From NCBI RefSeq assembly GCF_025024155.1, contig NW_026251738.1, positions 62,001-126,000 of the forward strand: DNA of 64,000 nt, in the 5' to 3' direction. This DNA is from Gamsiella multidivaricata (taxonomy: Eukaryota > Mortierellomycota > Mortierellomycetes > Mortierellales > Mortierellaceae). The position numbers and the translations under genes were made by a program. The notes under the pieces are model-generated. The model did no database searches, was not told the origin of the DNA, and saw only the letters and a list, made by a program, of their open reading frames with translations. Of the stretch, positions 33,169 to 47,600 are shown piece after piece. The first letter of the stretch is position 1, and each line of letters opens with the position of its first letter.

Positions 33169-34591
33169 CTATCGTTCTGCGCGCTCGGAGAGTCGCTGCA
33201 CACTGTCGAGGAGCGTCTGAAGCTCCGCGTCGAGCGCTTTTCCCTGGGCACCCCATCGGATCTTGCAGTTGTTGTCGACCAAGAAGATATATCCCAGATA
33301 GGAATTCTGCATGCTCAGCGAGTCCTTCAGATGCTTAATGGATTTGTAGTGCAGTATGTAGTTTGCCTATTTACCATGAGTAGCAGACCAGAGGTGAATA
33401 AAAGCTATATAAAGAATCGACCTAACATTCTACTCATGTAGCCGAGTCCCTTACATGTCGCTCCTCTGGAATAGTTTTTCTGACGAAGGGTACCATCATC
33501 CGCACTAACCCGGCCTTTAAAGGGTTCTCCTGAATATTGAGCTATAAATGACGTGATGCTAGTCAGTACCGAACTCAGTTACACAGCTTTTACGGAGATT
33601 CATCGTTCTTTCCGATACCATTGCTGGTTGGTCCTTACCTCGACAAGCTGGATCTTAGAGTTCCTTGTCCCCATAGGCCATCTCTTCAAGAATGGGGTCA
33701 TGAACGTCTCGATCTGCTCTTCGCCAAAGCGTGTCCCTGAAATCGCCACCACGCTGATCTTTCCACGCAAGATGTCGACTAGCTCCACAGGCTCTGACGT
33801 TTTGAGTGAAGTACCAATGATGTTAGGCATATACAGTGCTTTCTAGAAAATCGAAAGAGGAACAAATGACATATTATTATTTTGCTAGGGCCATTCCAGG
33901 TCCGCATCGAGTCGTCTTTCAGCCATGTCAAGACATACGTCGGCACTAATCATGTTAGCTGTTCCTTTCCAAAGCTTTGATCCCGCCCTTGAGAGCTCGC
34001 TAAACTCTTTAAAGTAGCCTGACTGGAAATCGTACAATCTATCAAAGGCGTGGACATGAAACCAAAATCGCATTTGTCAATACCCTCAAGCTGTATCACT
34101 AAAACAAGAATAACATCAAATAGGACAACCCTCCATGCTTACAATTCTTTCCGCGTTTCCAGATTCTTTTCCTTGTCCGTCCAGTCGTTAACCTTGCTCT
34201 TTATCTCGTCTTTAGCCTTTGCGAATGGAGACCGCTTCGAGTTTGCCTGCGCAAGCGCGATGGATTTGGTGCTTTTGGGTTGCTCAGGTACTCCGAATCG
34301 TCCGCCATAGGGCGACAGGGGCAGCTCTCTTGGGGCCTCATTATCATCAGGGCCATTTTCCGTTTGCTTTCTGGCGTCGATAGTTTCTTTAGGAATAGAG
34401 GGTGTTTCCTGAAGAATGCGGGAGCTCGTGGATAAAGCGTGCCGCGACCCTGTGCTCCTGATCCTGAAGCTCGACTGTGCTGTTGCCGCTCTGCAAGTCG
34501 ATGTCGAAAAGAGTCTAGGCGCATGAGGGCGATTTAAATGGAGGAAGAAGTTTCCTGTCCGGAGCACAATCTTGCCTGTATTGAGTGCCAT
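33169..34591 (-). CDS. ATP10: Mitochondrial ATP synthase assembly factor Atp10
   Basis: Five exons, 34591-34143, 34038-33939, 33842-33639, 33541-33455, 33366-33169, encode about 345 residues. The first 60 residues are rich in Arg, Ser and Ala with no acids (MALNTGKIVLRTGNFF, RLFSTSTCRAA), a strong mitochondrial targeting signal. Exon 3 carries GKISVVAISGTRFGEEQIET, exon 4 LNIQENPLKAGLVRMM and PFVRKTIPEERH, and exon 5 GYIFLVDNNCKIRWGAQGKA. All are signature blocks of the Atp10 family, needed for assembly of the Fo sector of ATP synthase at the inner membrane. Its start lies 249 bp downstream of the EME1 stop on the same strand. Confidence 0.93.
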
Positions 34592-34840
34592 CTAGATCCG
34601 TCGCCGTTCGAGGGGTGAATGGGAATCCAGGGCCCTGATCCCGATCAGCAACGCCCCTTCGCGGTTGGGGGTGCGGCTTGGCAGAGGTGACTGTTGCGGT
34701 CAAGCCCGAATCCCTTCGAAGCTCGGAGGTGGTATCGCTCCAATTGCTTCAGTTACCGCAGTTGCTTCAGTTGTTAATGACTTTATTGAAAAGTAGCTAA
34801 AAGTCCTGAAGCGCTATCCAAGCTCTACTCGCGCCTGGAG

Positions 34841-37800
34841 TCAAGAAACAGGCTTTTCCGGATCCGTGCTCATAAATACGTCGTACACTCTCCTCGAAAT
34901 GACTTTGCCCAGGGTAGATCGTCTGCCAATAACCTGTATCATTGAGGCACAACGACAGTCTAGGTTAGGAATTGGGGAAGACGACTATGTAGACATTGGA
35001 AACAATTTACTTAATCATAAAAATGTTCTTACCGGGATTCCCTCCAGCATCAGCTGGGCCTGATAAGGGGTTGTGCACTGTCGATATCCCTCATAGAGGC
35101 TCTTGAGGGACGGGTATTCCTCTGCGATTGACTTTGCAATGATGTTCGTAATCATGTGGATCTCTTGCAGACTTTTGATCCAGGTGTCCTTCGGGTCTGC
35201 GCCAGACCTGATGCCCTCGACGCAGACATTCAATCCTGTCTTGCGTGCATTGCTAAAGGATGCGTAAAGGAGGATGCTATTAGCAACACGTCTCTGCATG
35301 CACAAGATTGAGCAAGATGTCGGTATAATATTAGACTTTACCTGTATGGTCGTAGTCCGATTTGCTCAGTTAGACTGGCAATTGTATTAGCCGCTTCTTC
35401 GTCGTCGTCGGTGTGAATAACGAGGCAATGCTGATCAAGTTGAAGCCATAGCATCTCTTGCTCAATGCGTTCCCGTTCATTGCGCTCGTGTTCAATTTCT
35501 GTTGCATTTCTAGACGGTGCCGAATTCCGGCCAGATTCAGAGCCGATAGCACGAACCGCCTGTTTAAACTGCCTATTTGTTGCTGTCCTTCGGCTGCGGA
35601 AAAAGCTCTCCATTCCCACGACCAGAAAGATAATACGCTGTTGCTGCCCATGGTCCTCTCTGAGCTGCATCGTCTGGTGGTGCAGCTTGCCAGCCATCTT
35701 TAGTCGCTCCTTGTTCTTTCTCATCCTTAAGTCCCGCTTGATAATGGCAAGGTGACCTCTAAGACGTCCTTCGTCCATCAGCTCTGTAAAATGACTTGCG
35801 GTCATGTAGATGAGCGTAAACGCTTCCAGCTCGACTTCCTGCTCCGCAACAGGTATGAAGTGGCCCTGATCTTCGTCGTATCGATGGTTGACTATGCGGT
35901 ACCAGAACGCGATATTTGGAATGGGACATGGGTCGCATGTAATGGACGCATCGATGACCTGGCTGCGATTACTGCGCGAGACCTCCGCCCCAGCTACTGC
36001 GAGAACGTTGACCTTACATTCAATCGCAGCGAGATAGGCCTGCACCGTGAGACCAAAGTCTGAATTGTAGAATGACTCCTCGATGCACACAATCATCTCT
36101 TTAGCGCCTTCCGATTTTGTGGTAAGCCTGTTCGCAATCCGCAACTCGCGCAGAGCCTTCTTCTCAGCCTGCCTCTCCTCCTCTTTCAGCAAACGTTCCT
36201 GTTCCTTTTGTTCTCGCTTCTTTTGCTGCTCCTGTTCGCGGGCAGCTTTCTTGGCCTGTTTCTCAGCCTCCTTAGCCTGTCTTTCAGCCTCCTTGGCCTG
36301 CCTTTCAGCCTCCTTGGCCTGCCTTTCAGCCTCCTTGGCCTGTTTCTGCTTCTCCTTTTCTGCCTTTTTGCGTTGGATCTCTGAGGCAGCCCCATCTTTG
36401 TCCAGACCATCGTCATCAACATCGCTCGGTGGCCTTGCCCTCTTCTGCCTCTGCTTTGCTCGTCCGACTATCTCCTCTTCCAATGAAAGCGACTCTCCCA
36501 TGCCTCGATCTCCCGCTGTAGATGACCATGTTGAACCCAAATCGTCGTTCCAATCCAGCAGGTCCGTGGATGCAGACGTAGCTCTATTCTTTCCTTTCCG
36601 ACTTGAGATGGCTGAAGGAAGAGATCCCAAGTCCTTGGTTGAACTGGTTCTCGATAATCCTGTCTGCTTTTGTCCTTTTGCCTTCCAACTCGCAGAAAAC
36701 ACATCACTCATGAGTTCGCCGTCGCTGTCGTTCAGTTCTTCCTGGGCCATTCTCGGCGGACTCAAGCTCGTATCAACCAGATGGTCCCAACGGTCATCCT
36801 CAAATGCCTCCATACTAAACGCGCTAGTTGTCATTGTGCCAGCACGCCATCCCTCATCGGGGTTCCATAAAGTAGATCCTTCGTCTTCTTTTCTGGTCGA
36901 CCTAGGTAGCAAGTCTCTTGCCATGGGTGAGCCCTTGCGAGATCGATGCGAGAGCGTCGTTGGTGGGGATGAAGGTGGAGGGAGAACTTTTTTTGATGGC
37001 CATGGTGTTGGTGATGCCTCGCGCTCGTCAAAATCTGGCGAATATCTCCTGTACAGATCGTCTGTAGGCGATGGTGCCTTTGCATCGAAAGGATTGTTGG
37101 TATAGGAACGAAGACAACTTGGCATGGAAGGAGATGAGACCCCATGGTTCGTAAATGGTGCCCCAGGAGATGAAAGAATGACTGTCGGAGATCTGTGACC
37201 TTGCGCTGGCAAAGATATGAGCTCAAAATCCCAGTCCTGAAAAGCGTCGTTGTGAATGGGCGATACGAGTTGGAATTTGTCTGCATCCCTCCTGCTTTTC
37301 CGTGTAGGTGTGGAGTGGAGATCGATAACAACAGATTCTTCGTCTTCATTCCCCTCGAATGAAGTCTCCAGGTTCGTAGGCAAAGTCGAAGGACCGGGCT
37401 CGACTGTCTGTACTATTGTGTCTGGTATTCTCGTAATTCCGAACGTCCGAGCCTCCCTGTGATAATCCTCGTCACCGATCGCGAGCGGGTTCCTGCAAGG
37501 TTGAAGGGATGGTACATGCGTGGTCATAATGCTGTGTGTCCCGCGTTTCACCGTTGCCAGGTCTGGCGCTTGCTCAATCCTGACGCTGTTTGTTTCATGT
37601 TCAACTAAATGACGGCGGGTTTCCTGCTTCACTACCACTAGGTTTGGTTCCTGCTCAATCCTGACGTTGTTCATTTCGTACTCAATCAAAGGACGGTAGG
37701 TTTCTTGCTTCACCACCATCAGGTCTGACGTCTGTTCAATCCTGACGCTGTTTGCTTCATGTTCAACTAAACGGTGGTGGGTTTCCTGCTTCACCGCCAC

Positions 37801-38421
37801 TAGGGCTGGTTCCTGCTCAATCCTGACGTTGTTCGTTTCGCGCTCAATCAAAGGGCGGTGGATCTCTCGCTTCACCGAAACTAGATCTGATTCACGTTTA
37901 ATGGTTACGTTGTTCGATTTATGCTCAAACATATTGCGGTCCGGTTTATATTTGTCCATAATATGGAGTGGTTCGCTCTTCACTGTAGAATCGTGGTGGA
38001 TAATGTCGCGGGCACTCCCTTTCCCATTGTCCTTTCGGGTGATGCCAGACATTAGACGCAAGAATTCGTCCTCATCACTGTTATCGTCCTCTGAGCTCGA
38101 AAACTGCAATACAATGTTGTCGCGAGATTGTCCTGCAACGGCAACAGGAGGATCCAAAGGTGTCAAAAACTAAATTGTCCGATAAAGGATAGCATTAGTC
38201 TCTCAGTCAGTTGAGGTCCTCATGTCTAATCTAAACCAAGAATGCCCATTAAACGGATTGATTTATACTTGTCCGTCAAAGATACGGTTGATTGTCATTT
38301 CGCTGTTTCCAGTGATGGTGAGGTCCTCGATAATGTCCTTCAGGGAGCGGTCACTACACACCAACAGGACATCTCGCGCCATATCCAGGATTTCCACGTC
38401 TGACGGAGCATTACGATCCAT
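34841..38421 (-). CDS. EME1: EME1/MMS4 crossover-junction endonuclease subunit, with CUE-like N-terminus
   Basis: Four exons, 38421-38269, 38169-35342, 35291-35033, 34933-34841, encode about 1110 residues, longer than usual for Eme1. The C-terminal 400 residues carry a degenerate ERCC4-type nuclease fold (EMIVCIEESFYNSDFG). They end with a helix-hairpin-helix region (WIKSLQEIHMITNIIAKSI...YPSLKSLYEGY) typical of EME1, the non-catalytic partner of MUS81. The enzyme would cut branched DNA in repair and meiosis. Exon 1 spliced to exon 2 gives SLKDIIEDLTITGNSEMTIN and RIFDGQFL, which resembles a CUE ubiquitin-binding domain. Then come five 27-residue repeats with SUMO-acceptor-like motifs, a SIM-like ESVVIDL, a disordered region and an (A)KEAERQ coiled coil. 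Confidence 0.9.
37534..37914 (-). repeat. 81-bp in-frame minisatellite in EME1
   Basis: Five 27-residue units (about residues 137-263) share NNVRIEQEP.LV.VKQETH..LIE/LVEHE. Alternate units resemble each other more, suggesting a 162-bp duplication of a pair. Most units carry a psi-K-x-E tetrad (VKQE, VKRE, IKRE); the last unit reads VKRG and has lost it. Confidence 0.85.
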
Positions 38422-38683
38422 ATTGCTGGCATTGAAGTTTGAGCTTCAAAGACGCGTTGTAATCACTCCGAGCGGATGAGTTGAAGGTGGGCTGAGTGGA
38501 GTGAAATGGTGAACGAGTCCTGATGGAGTCCCAGTAAAAGTGATATAGTGACCAAGCCACGAAGAGAGAGAGGTGCAGAGTAGGCTCGTTCCTGGAAACT
38601 GCGAACTGAGCAAAACGACCAAACCCAAGGGTCCAACAAGTACGACTCGGCATTATAATACATCATCAACCAGGAGCCCAAGG
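38422..38683. promoter_or_regulatory. Divergent promoter region of EME1 and CSN12-like gene
   Basis: The 262 bp between the two opposing start codons is the only space for both promoters. No clear TATA box was seen on either strand. Shared control is possible but is inference. Confidence 0.4.
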
Positions 38684-40721
38684 ATGCAGGAAGTCAGAAC
38701 ATTCATCCATGAAGCGACCAGCGCCTTTAATAGTAAAGACAGAGATGGGATCACTCAACTGATCGCGCTCGAGGAAGCCGATCCGAGGCTAGCAAAACTC
38801 CAAGAGGCACTATACAAGGTAAAACGCCAGGGAGCGAAAGGAACAGATCGAGTTGCCATGTTGGAACAAGGCGGAGGATACGTCGGACAGAAAAGGATGA
38901 TCAGGAGGGATTCATCAACCCTACACCTACACGTCCGACTAGGACACTGTCTTTAGCGCACACTAGCCTTTGTCGATGCGATCTCATCTGAGGCTAGAGC
39001 CTAGATCGTGTCATTTTGTTACCTATTTCGCCAACATTCTAATAGCCTTCTGCTGTATACTTGAATAGATGACTGAGGAGGCAATACGATCTACAGTTCA
39101 AAATGATATGAAGAACGGACCGAGGCCTCTGAAAGATTTTATCACAAACTATTTATTGTTTTCAATATCTTCTGCACTGGTGACATCGTCCATGGTCGAC
39201 GTTTATGAGCAGCTTTCGACGTGCTACGGGTAAGAATGAACCAAACCCACTTCATCCAATCTGCAAGGCGCTATACTGAATGCTCTATTAAGCTGTGCTT
39301 CTCTTTCGCTAGAAACTTTCTATCTCTCTATGCGGCATCGGATGCCCAATGGCTAACGCCCCTCCTTATAAATCTTTCGAGTTCTTTGGTCACTTGGGCT
39401 GTCTATGTAAGCTTTGCTTTGTAACCTAACGTTTCTTCCGCAGAATATCTATAACAACACTCGAATGCTTTCTAATTAAACTATTCGAATAATGATATGA
39501 AAAATAGGCAGATGAAGAGAAACCAAAAGCCAAGGAGCTGAAGATCAGCGATGCTGCAGCAAAGCATCTTTCAAAGGCTTTTAATATTGTCATCAGCGAC
39601 AAGTAGGTGCCGATTCATCTCGGAGCTTCTGCCATTTGCGTAGGACTTCTCTTTGCGCTTATTACTCAGTTCTAACTTGCACCTGCCACTTTTTTTAGAG
39701 TGCCCAATGCATTAAAGGATTCCAAGAAGATGGCGCTTTACTACTTGGCTAATCTGACGTTCCGCGTGTATTTCAAGGCAAGTTGATGCACCCTTGCATT
39801 GATATTGATGCATGTTGAGATTTGAGCTGGAAAATGCTATTTTTCCTAACGTCATCCAAAATATCTCGCCATCATCATCACTCACAGCTGCGGTCCACGC
39901 GCCTCATCCCCACCATGATCGCCAATATTTCCAAAGCAGGCGTCGATCTATCAAGCTACCCGATGAGCCAACAAGTCACCCACCGATACTACCTGGGTCG
40001 TTACTATCTTTACCAGCTCGATCTTCGCCGTGCGGAGCGGGAGTTAGCATTTGCCTTCAGGAACTCTCCAGACTTTGGAGATGACGAGAGCGATAACGGC
40101 ATCATATACAACAACAGTCGACTCATTTTGATCTATCTCACTTCTTGTCGACTTTGCCTCGGTCGTATGCCCGCCATGCAATTACTGGAAGCGTACAATC
40201 TGTTACCATTTTTTGCACCGCTCATGACCGCTGTGAAGCTTGGAAACCTGGCCCTCCTAGATCAGACGCTGAGCTCGCCGGACTTCATGATGTGGTTTGT
40301 CAAGAAGGAGATATTTTTTTTGCTGAAGGAGAAGCTGACGGTTCTCTGCTGGCGATCACTCATCCGGAGAGTATGGCTTGCGTCTCAACACCCACCGGAG
40401 CCACCACAGTTGCGTGTTCAGCTGGAGGTGCTCTTCAATGTCGTGTTGGAGCTCATCAAGGACTCGACGTACGACATATACAACATATTTGATATTGAGT
40501 GCATTACAGCGTCGCTCTTGGATCAGGTATTATTCTGCTGCCTTACACTTTCCTTCCTTCAATTGTACGCAGAACGGAGCTTCAAAATTAATCCTTCTTC
40601 TTTGTTACCTTAGGGCTATATCAAGGGCTACATCCATTCGCAAAAAAAAATCCTTGTCCTCAGCAAAACTAATCCGTTTCCAATTGTTTATACCGTCGAA
40701 GTCATGGAAGAGGTCCTGTAA
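38684..40721 (+). CDS. CSN12: CSN12/PCID2-family PCI-domain protein
   Basis: Seven exons, 38684-38818, 39069-39229, 39313-39406, 39508-39602, 39699-39777, 39888-40526, 40614-40721, encode about 436 residues. The intron after exon 5 uses a GC donor (tttcaag/gcaagt). Motifs are YFKLRSTRLIPTMIANI, THRYYLGRYYLYQLDL.RAE, an alpha-helical repeat region, VKKEIFFLLKEKL with LCWRSLIRRVWL, and the PCI-domain end GYIKGYIHSQKKILVLSKTN. This pattern fits the Csn12/Thp1/PCID2 group, which acts in the COP9-related complex or in TREX-2 mRNA export and splicing. I favour Csn12, but PCID2/Thp1 cannot be excluded. A 12-residue acidic insertion (FGDDESDNGIIY) interrupts a repeat. Confidence 0.85.
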
Positions 40722-41050
40722 AACTTTTTTATTCAAAGTTGCTGCCGACATAGGTCATACCTAAAAATTTGTTAATATGGTGTCAGATCTTAACTCTTCC
40801 AGCTAGCAACCATAATTCTTGAAAAAGTCCTTTCTCGCTAGCGGGCGACATACATGTGGTTCGTTTGTTGTTGTTGTTGTTTTACTACCAGTGCGCTTCT
40901 CTTGATTAGTAGAAACAAAAATGTATTTATTCAATGGAAAGCTTGAGATACGAAAGACTCCTCTGACATATATGTGATCTGATTGCCGCCAATGGTCTTT
41001 CCACAGACAGTTAGAGCCGTGAAAATGCCCCCATCCCTGACGACCAGCAA

Positions 41051-43450
<2,400 letters not shown>

Positions 43451-44649
43451 GGTGGCTAGATGGAGGGAGGAGGTGTGTGTGGGAAGGATGCAGAAGATAA
43501 AGAGAAGGAAAAATAGAAACCAAAACAATTGACCAATAAACAGGCGGACGAATGGGAGTTTGAGGCACAGGCACAGGGTTTAATGGTTAAGGGGTCAGGA
43601 AGGGTCTGAGCTGTGTGTGGTTTGATAGTTTTTGAGTGCAGTAAACGAGGATGTAGACGCGGGATGAAGATTTGGGACAGGAAAGAGCGACACCACCTCG
43701 TTTTTATACGATGTTTGGGTGTACAGACTGTAGCCCAGAGGCCAACGTGACCCACCTTGCCCGCAGTGGGTGTTTCATGCTGCGGCCAATATCACTCATG
43801 ACTCAAAAAACAAACATTTTGAGCTCCACGCGCCAAACGCGTAAACCATGTTCTCGCAGGGATTCCAGAGGGCAAAAAATGCTTTCTGTCTAGATAAAGG
43901 AGGAGAGACACTCATGCCGGAGCCTATTGCGAGGGTAATGTTTTAGGTCTCGGACGACATAGTGAACTAACGCCCTCATGTACCAACAAATAAGAAACAC
44001 TCTTCTCTATACCGAATGATATAGTTGGGCTTGTTGAATAAGCATATCATAAATCTCGACTTGGTTGATCCGCCCTTCGATGAGTGCCAAGGCTACCCTG
44101 GATCCTTGAAGCTCTAGACGCCATAGTGCAGTTGCATTCACGCGCAAACACAGCACCACTTACTAAGAAGATATCGTGGTGCTCCATCGTTTGGTGCGGT
44201 CGACTCCCAGGGCGACTAGCTGCTGCTGATTGCGATCTTTTTGAGGCCTCGCTCAACAATTTCTATAATCGTTTTTTGAGCTGCAACTCGTTGACCAGCT
44301 CAAACAACGAGCCAATAGCAATGCGAAGAAAAAAATTGGTGGCAAACTAATTCCTATGGGCTGTATAGTTTCGCACAGGATGCCTAGCTGGTTTTGAGCC
44401 CCAGACACCGCAGTAAGCCGGGGCCTTGACGCTAAAAGCGCCGATCTGCAGACAATCAAAATTCGCCGCATGGTGTGGTGGTCTCCACTCCCAGGGTAGG
44501 CTCATTCCAGCCATCGTGACCTGGTCTGGCGTTTGCAAGATTCTTTTTCAGCAATCAGTGACAAAAGTATGCGCAACATAAATGCAGTCCTTTATAATCC
44601 AATCTCTCCTCCTTCCTTCACTCCACTCCGCTCCACTCGGCTGCTCATC
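43451..44649. other. Intergenic region between ProRS and MSH5
   Basis: About 1.2 kb between divergently transcribed genes. No supported ORF, repeat or RNA gene was seen. Confidence 0.5.
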
Positions 44650-47600
44650 ATGGTGCTTTCCAGTTCGCTTCCTGAAAGTAGCGATCCATATACAGCCACC
44701 CTAGTCAACGACAGGCGCAGATCATCACTGACTTTAGAACCGTTCTTCGATCCTGCAGCCCCTTCGCCAGATTCTGTGTACATCGATGGAGGCGATGAAG
44801 ATAATGGTGGGACATCACTTATTTCGGGATTCAGGAGCGACTATGGCCCCTCAGGAGAGGCAGCGCAGCCCCCTTCACGATGGGCAACGAACTATGCGAC
44901 GAATAGCACGACCGATCAAAGCAACGCCGGTCGATACCCGTTCGCAAGGTCGTCTTCCGTGGGCTCTACGATGCCCAACCTCTCCAACGCCACCAGATTC
45001 CGGGAAGCTGGCCCTGCTTCACAGGGCATTCAGTCGCAGCATCCACAAAGCTCGACCCCAGTAGAGTTGCATCCCTCCTCAGAACCCCCGCTTGGCAGAG
45101 AGGTATATCAATCGTTGACAATTTATATTCCCTGTCCAGAACATGGCATTCTATATTAATCCGTCTGCTGTCGCTGTGCAAATGATATCTAGATCATCAT
45201 GGCCATTAGCGTGAAGGGAAGCACTTTGGGCTGCTCCTGCTACGACGGACATCTAGCAAAGTTGTTTGTCATGCAAGATATGCTGGAGTGCGACGCCATC
45301 GACGTTGTCGAAAGAGGTGCGACATCATGGCCTTCAGGCAGATTCTACTTAAAAGCAATGAGCTTGCATACTAAGTGCTCCGTACATGATACACACATAC
45401 ATTTAGTCAAAGTCCAACTGCGACCCACTCTAGTCCTGATAAACGCGCGCCTGGAGGAGTCCATCGCGGATGTACTTAGGTTTGACGGTACGGACATTCA
45501 TCGACATCCTCGACAAAACTCTTTGGTTATACTCCGCATTTACTTATCGTGCATACGCGTCGTTGCATTGTATAGGTACTGGACGAGAGACAAAAACCGA
45601 GGTTCGCCCAAGCATGGACTTTTCGTACTCCGTGGCAAAGTCGAGGCTCATTTCAGTCTGCATTAACGCGAAGCGCTCAGGAACGAGCGCAGAATCGTCT
45701 GCTATGTCACGTCCCACGTTGTCAGAGATGGATGAGTCGGTTCAGCGTGAGGCCCAGCTGCACCTGTCCAGCATCATTGATCTGCAGAGTGTAGAAAGTG
45801 TAAGCAGAGGTATTTGTTTGCCTCGGAGTGACCTCGAACGCGTCTTCAAAAATTGATCGCAAATACCTTGTTCGGTCGCAGGTTAGTTCCGCAGGAGCTG
45901 TCATAAGCTTCCTCACGAGGCACGGCGTTAGTCGATCCACCCTCAGAGGCGGCCGCACTCCCATGGTACTCGCTGTCGAGTCATTTGCTATGTACGTATT
46001 TTGCGACAGGCGCTATGTTTTTTTTTTTTTTAGAACTGATGCAAATCGTACTAGCACTCATATTCGCAACTGCACACCCTCTTCAGAGATTCGTTCATGC
46101 TTATTACTGCGAACTCTCTGAGGTATGCATGTAGGCTTTTGGTATCGCTTTCATGGTAACACTGTATGCTCAAGACAGGTATGAGGCTTGAACACAGCAA
46201 TGCAACAGCTCCCTTCAGATATTTGAGGATGAATCTCATCCAAGCATGCACAGCAGCGTCCATGGCCGCAAAGAAGGTCTTTCTTTGTTCAGTATGTCAT
46301 CTTTCTCATCTGATTTATGAGCAACCTTGAGTGTCTGACATTTACAGCACCGAGGAATGAGGAACTAATATGGCTTTTCCTTGACCGTCTTGACAGGCAT
46401 ACTGAGCCAAACAAAAACATCGCAAGGTCGCTATCTCCTGAAGCAATGGCTTTTGAGGCCGTCGCTTGATTTATCCATCATTCAGACTCGCCATCAGTCC
46501 GTCGAATGTTTCACCAGAACAGAGAACCAGCCCACAGTAGCGCAATTTTCCAAGGCGCTGTCCCACATCAAGAACATACCAAAGATTCTGCAAGCGATGC
46601 CTCGCAAGGCGACCATCGCAGAATGGCAGGCGCTTCTCCAGGTTCGATTTCCGAGTCTGCAGGCGGCGTTTTGATGTCCTCTGGATCAGATTGCTTGAAT
46701 ATGAGCGGCAATAGCGCTTTTCGGAAGGCTGACTGGCAATGAGCTTTATTCTACCCTTTTATAGTTCATATATTACAGTCTCAAAATCTACAGTGCCTCG
46801 CACGAGATCCTTGTCGGTGGGCCTCCTATCATCCAAGAGGTAATGAAATATCGCGCGTGAACTTGAGCCGCGGTTTACAAGCTGTGTCGCTGCAAAAGAA
46901 ATATATTCTTAACATCTCTATGTCGGTCCTTTGTTGTACGGGAACAATAGATGCACCAGCAGTTTGTCGTGAAGGATCTCATGGCTATCGGCACGTTTAT
47001 TGAAGATGTGGTATGTGGTCATTCCGTTCCTAAAGCAGGGCATCACGCCACAGACAACCCTAGATCGTTGACAACTCTCATTTGGTATTCATACTCCTAG
47101 CTCGACTTTGACGAAAGCGTCATCGAGGGCCGATGCACGGTGAAGCACAATGTAGACGAAGAGCTGGATCGGATGCGGCAGACCTACCGCGGCCTGGACA
47201 GCTTTTTGTCCGAGATCGCGAAAGAGATCTCGTTGACGATCCCTTCGGATTTCACCTCGACTATTAACGTGATCTACTTTCCACAGCTGGGATATCTGAT
47301 CACGGTCCCAATGAATCCAAACTGGAAAACGGATCAGGACTTTCATCTGGAAGGTCTGAGCTACCAGGTATATACGCGATTGCTTGTACAATTGGATATT
47401 CTACTTTGTAACTAACGGTGAATACATTAAGAAGCGCTGTGCAGCTCATCTACTAACCGCGACTTTTTTCTCCTCCCTTGATTGTAGTTCAGTACCGAGA
47501 GCACAGTTTACTACAAGAACAGCGCGATGCGAGGTACTTATAGCACAGTGCACTCACAGACATCTATTTGGGCGCTCTGATCTGCCGCAATAGCTGTGGA

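Noticed and set aside
36083..37105. Long forward ORF (340 codons) antisense to EME1
   Set aside because: Its Ser/Cys/Phe-rich sequence mirrors the Lys/Glu-rich coiled coil and repeats of EME1; no domain of its own.
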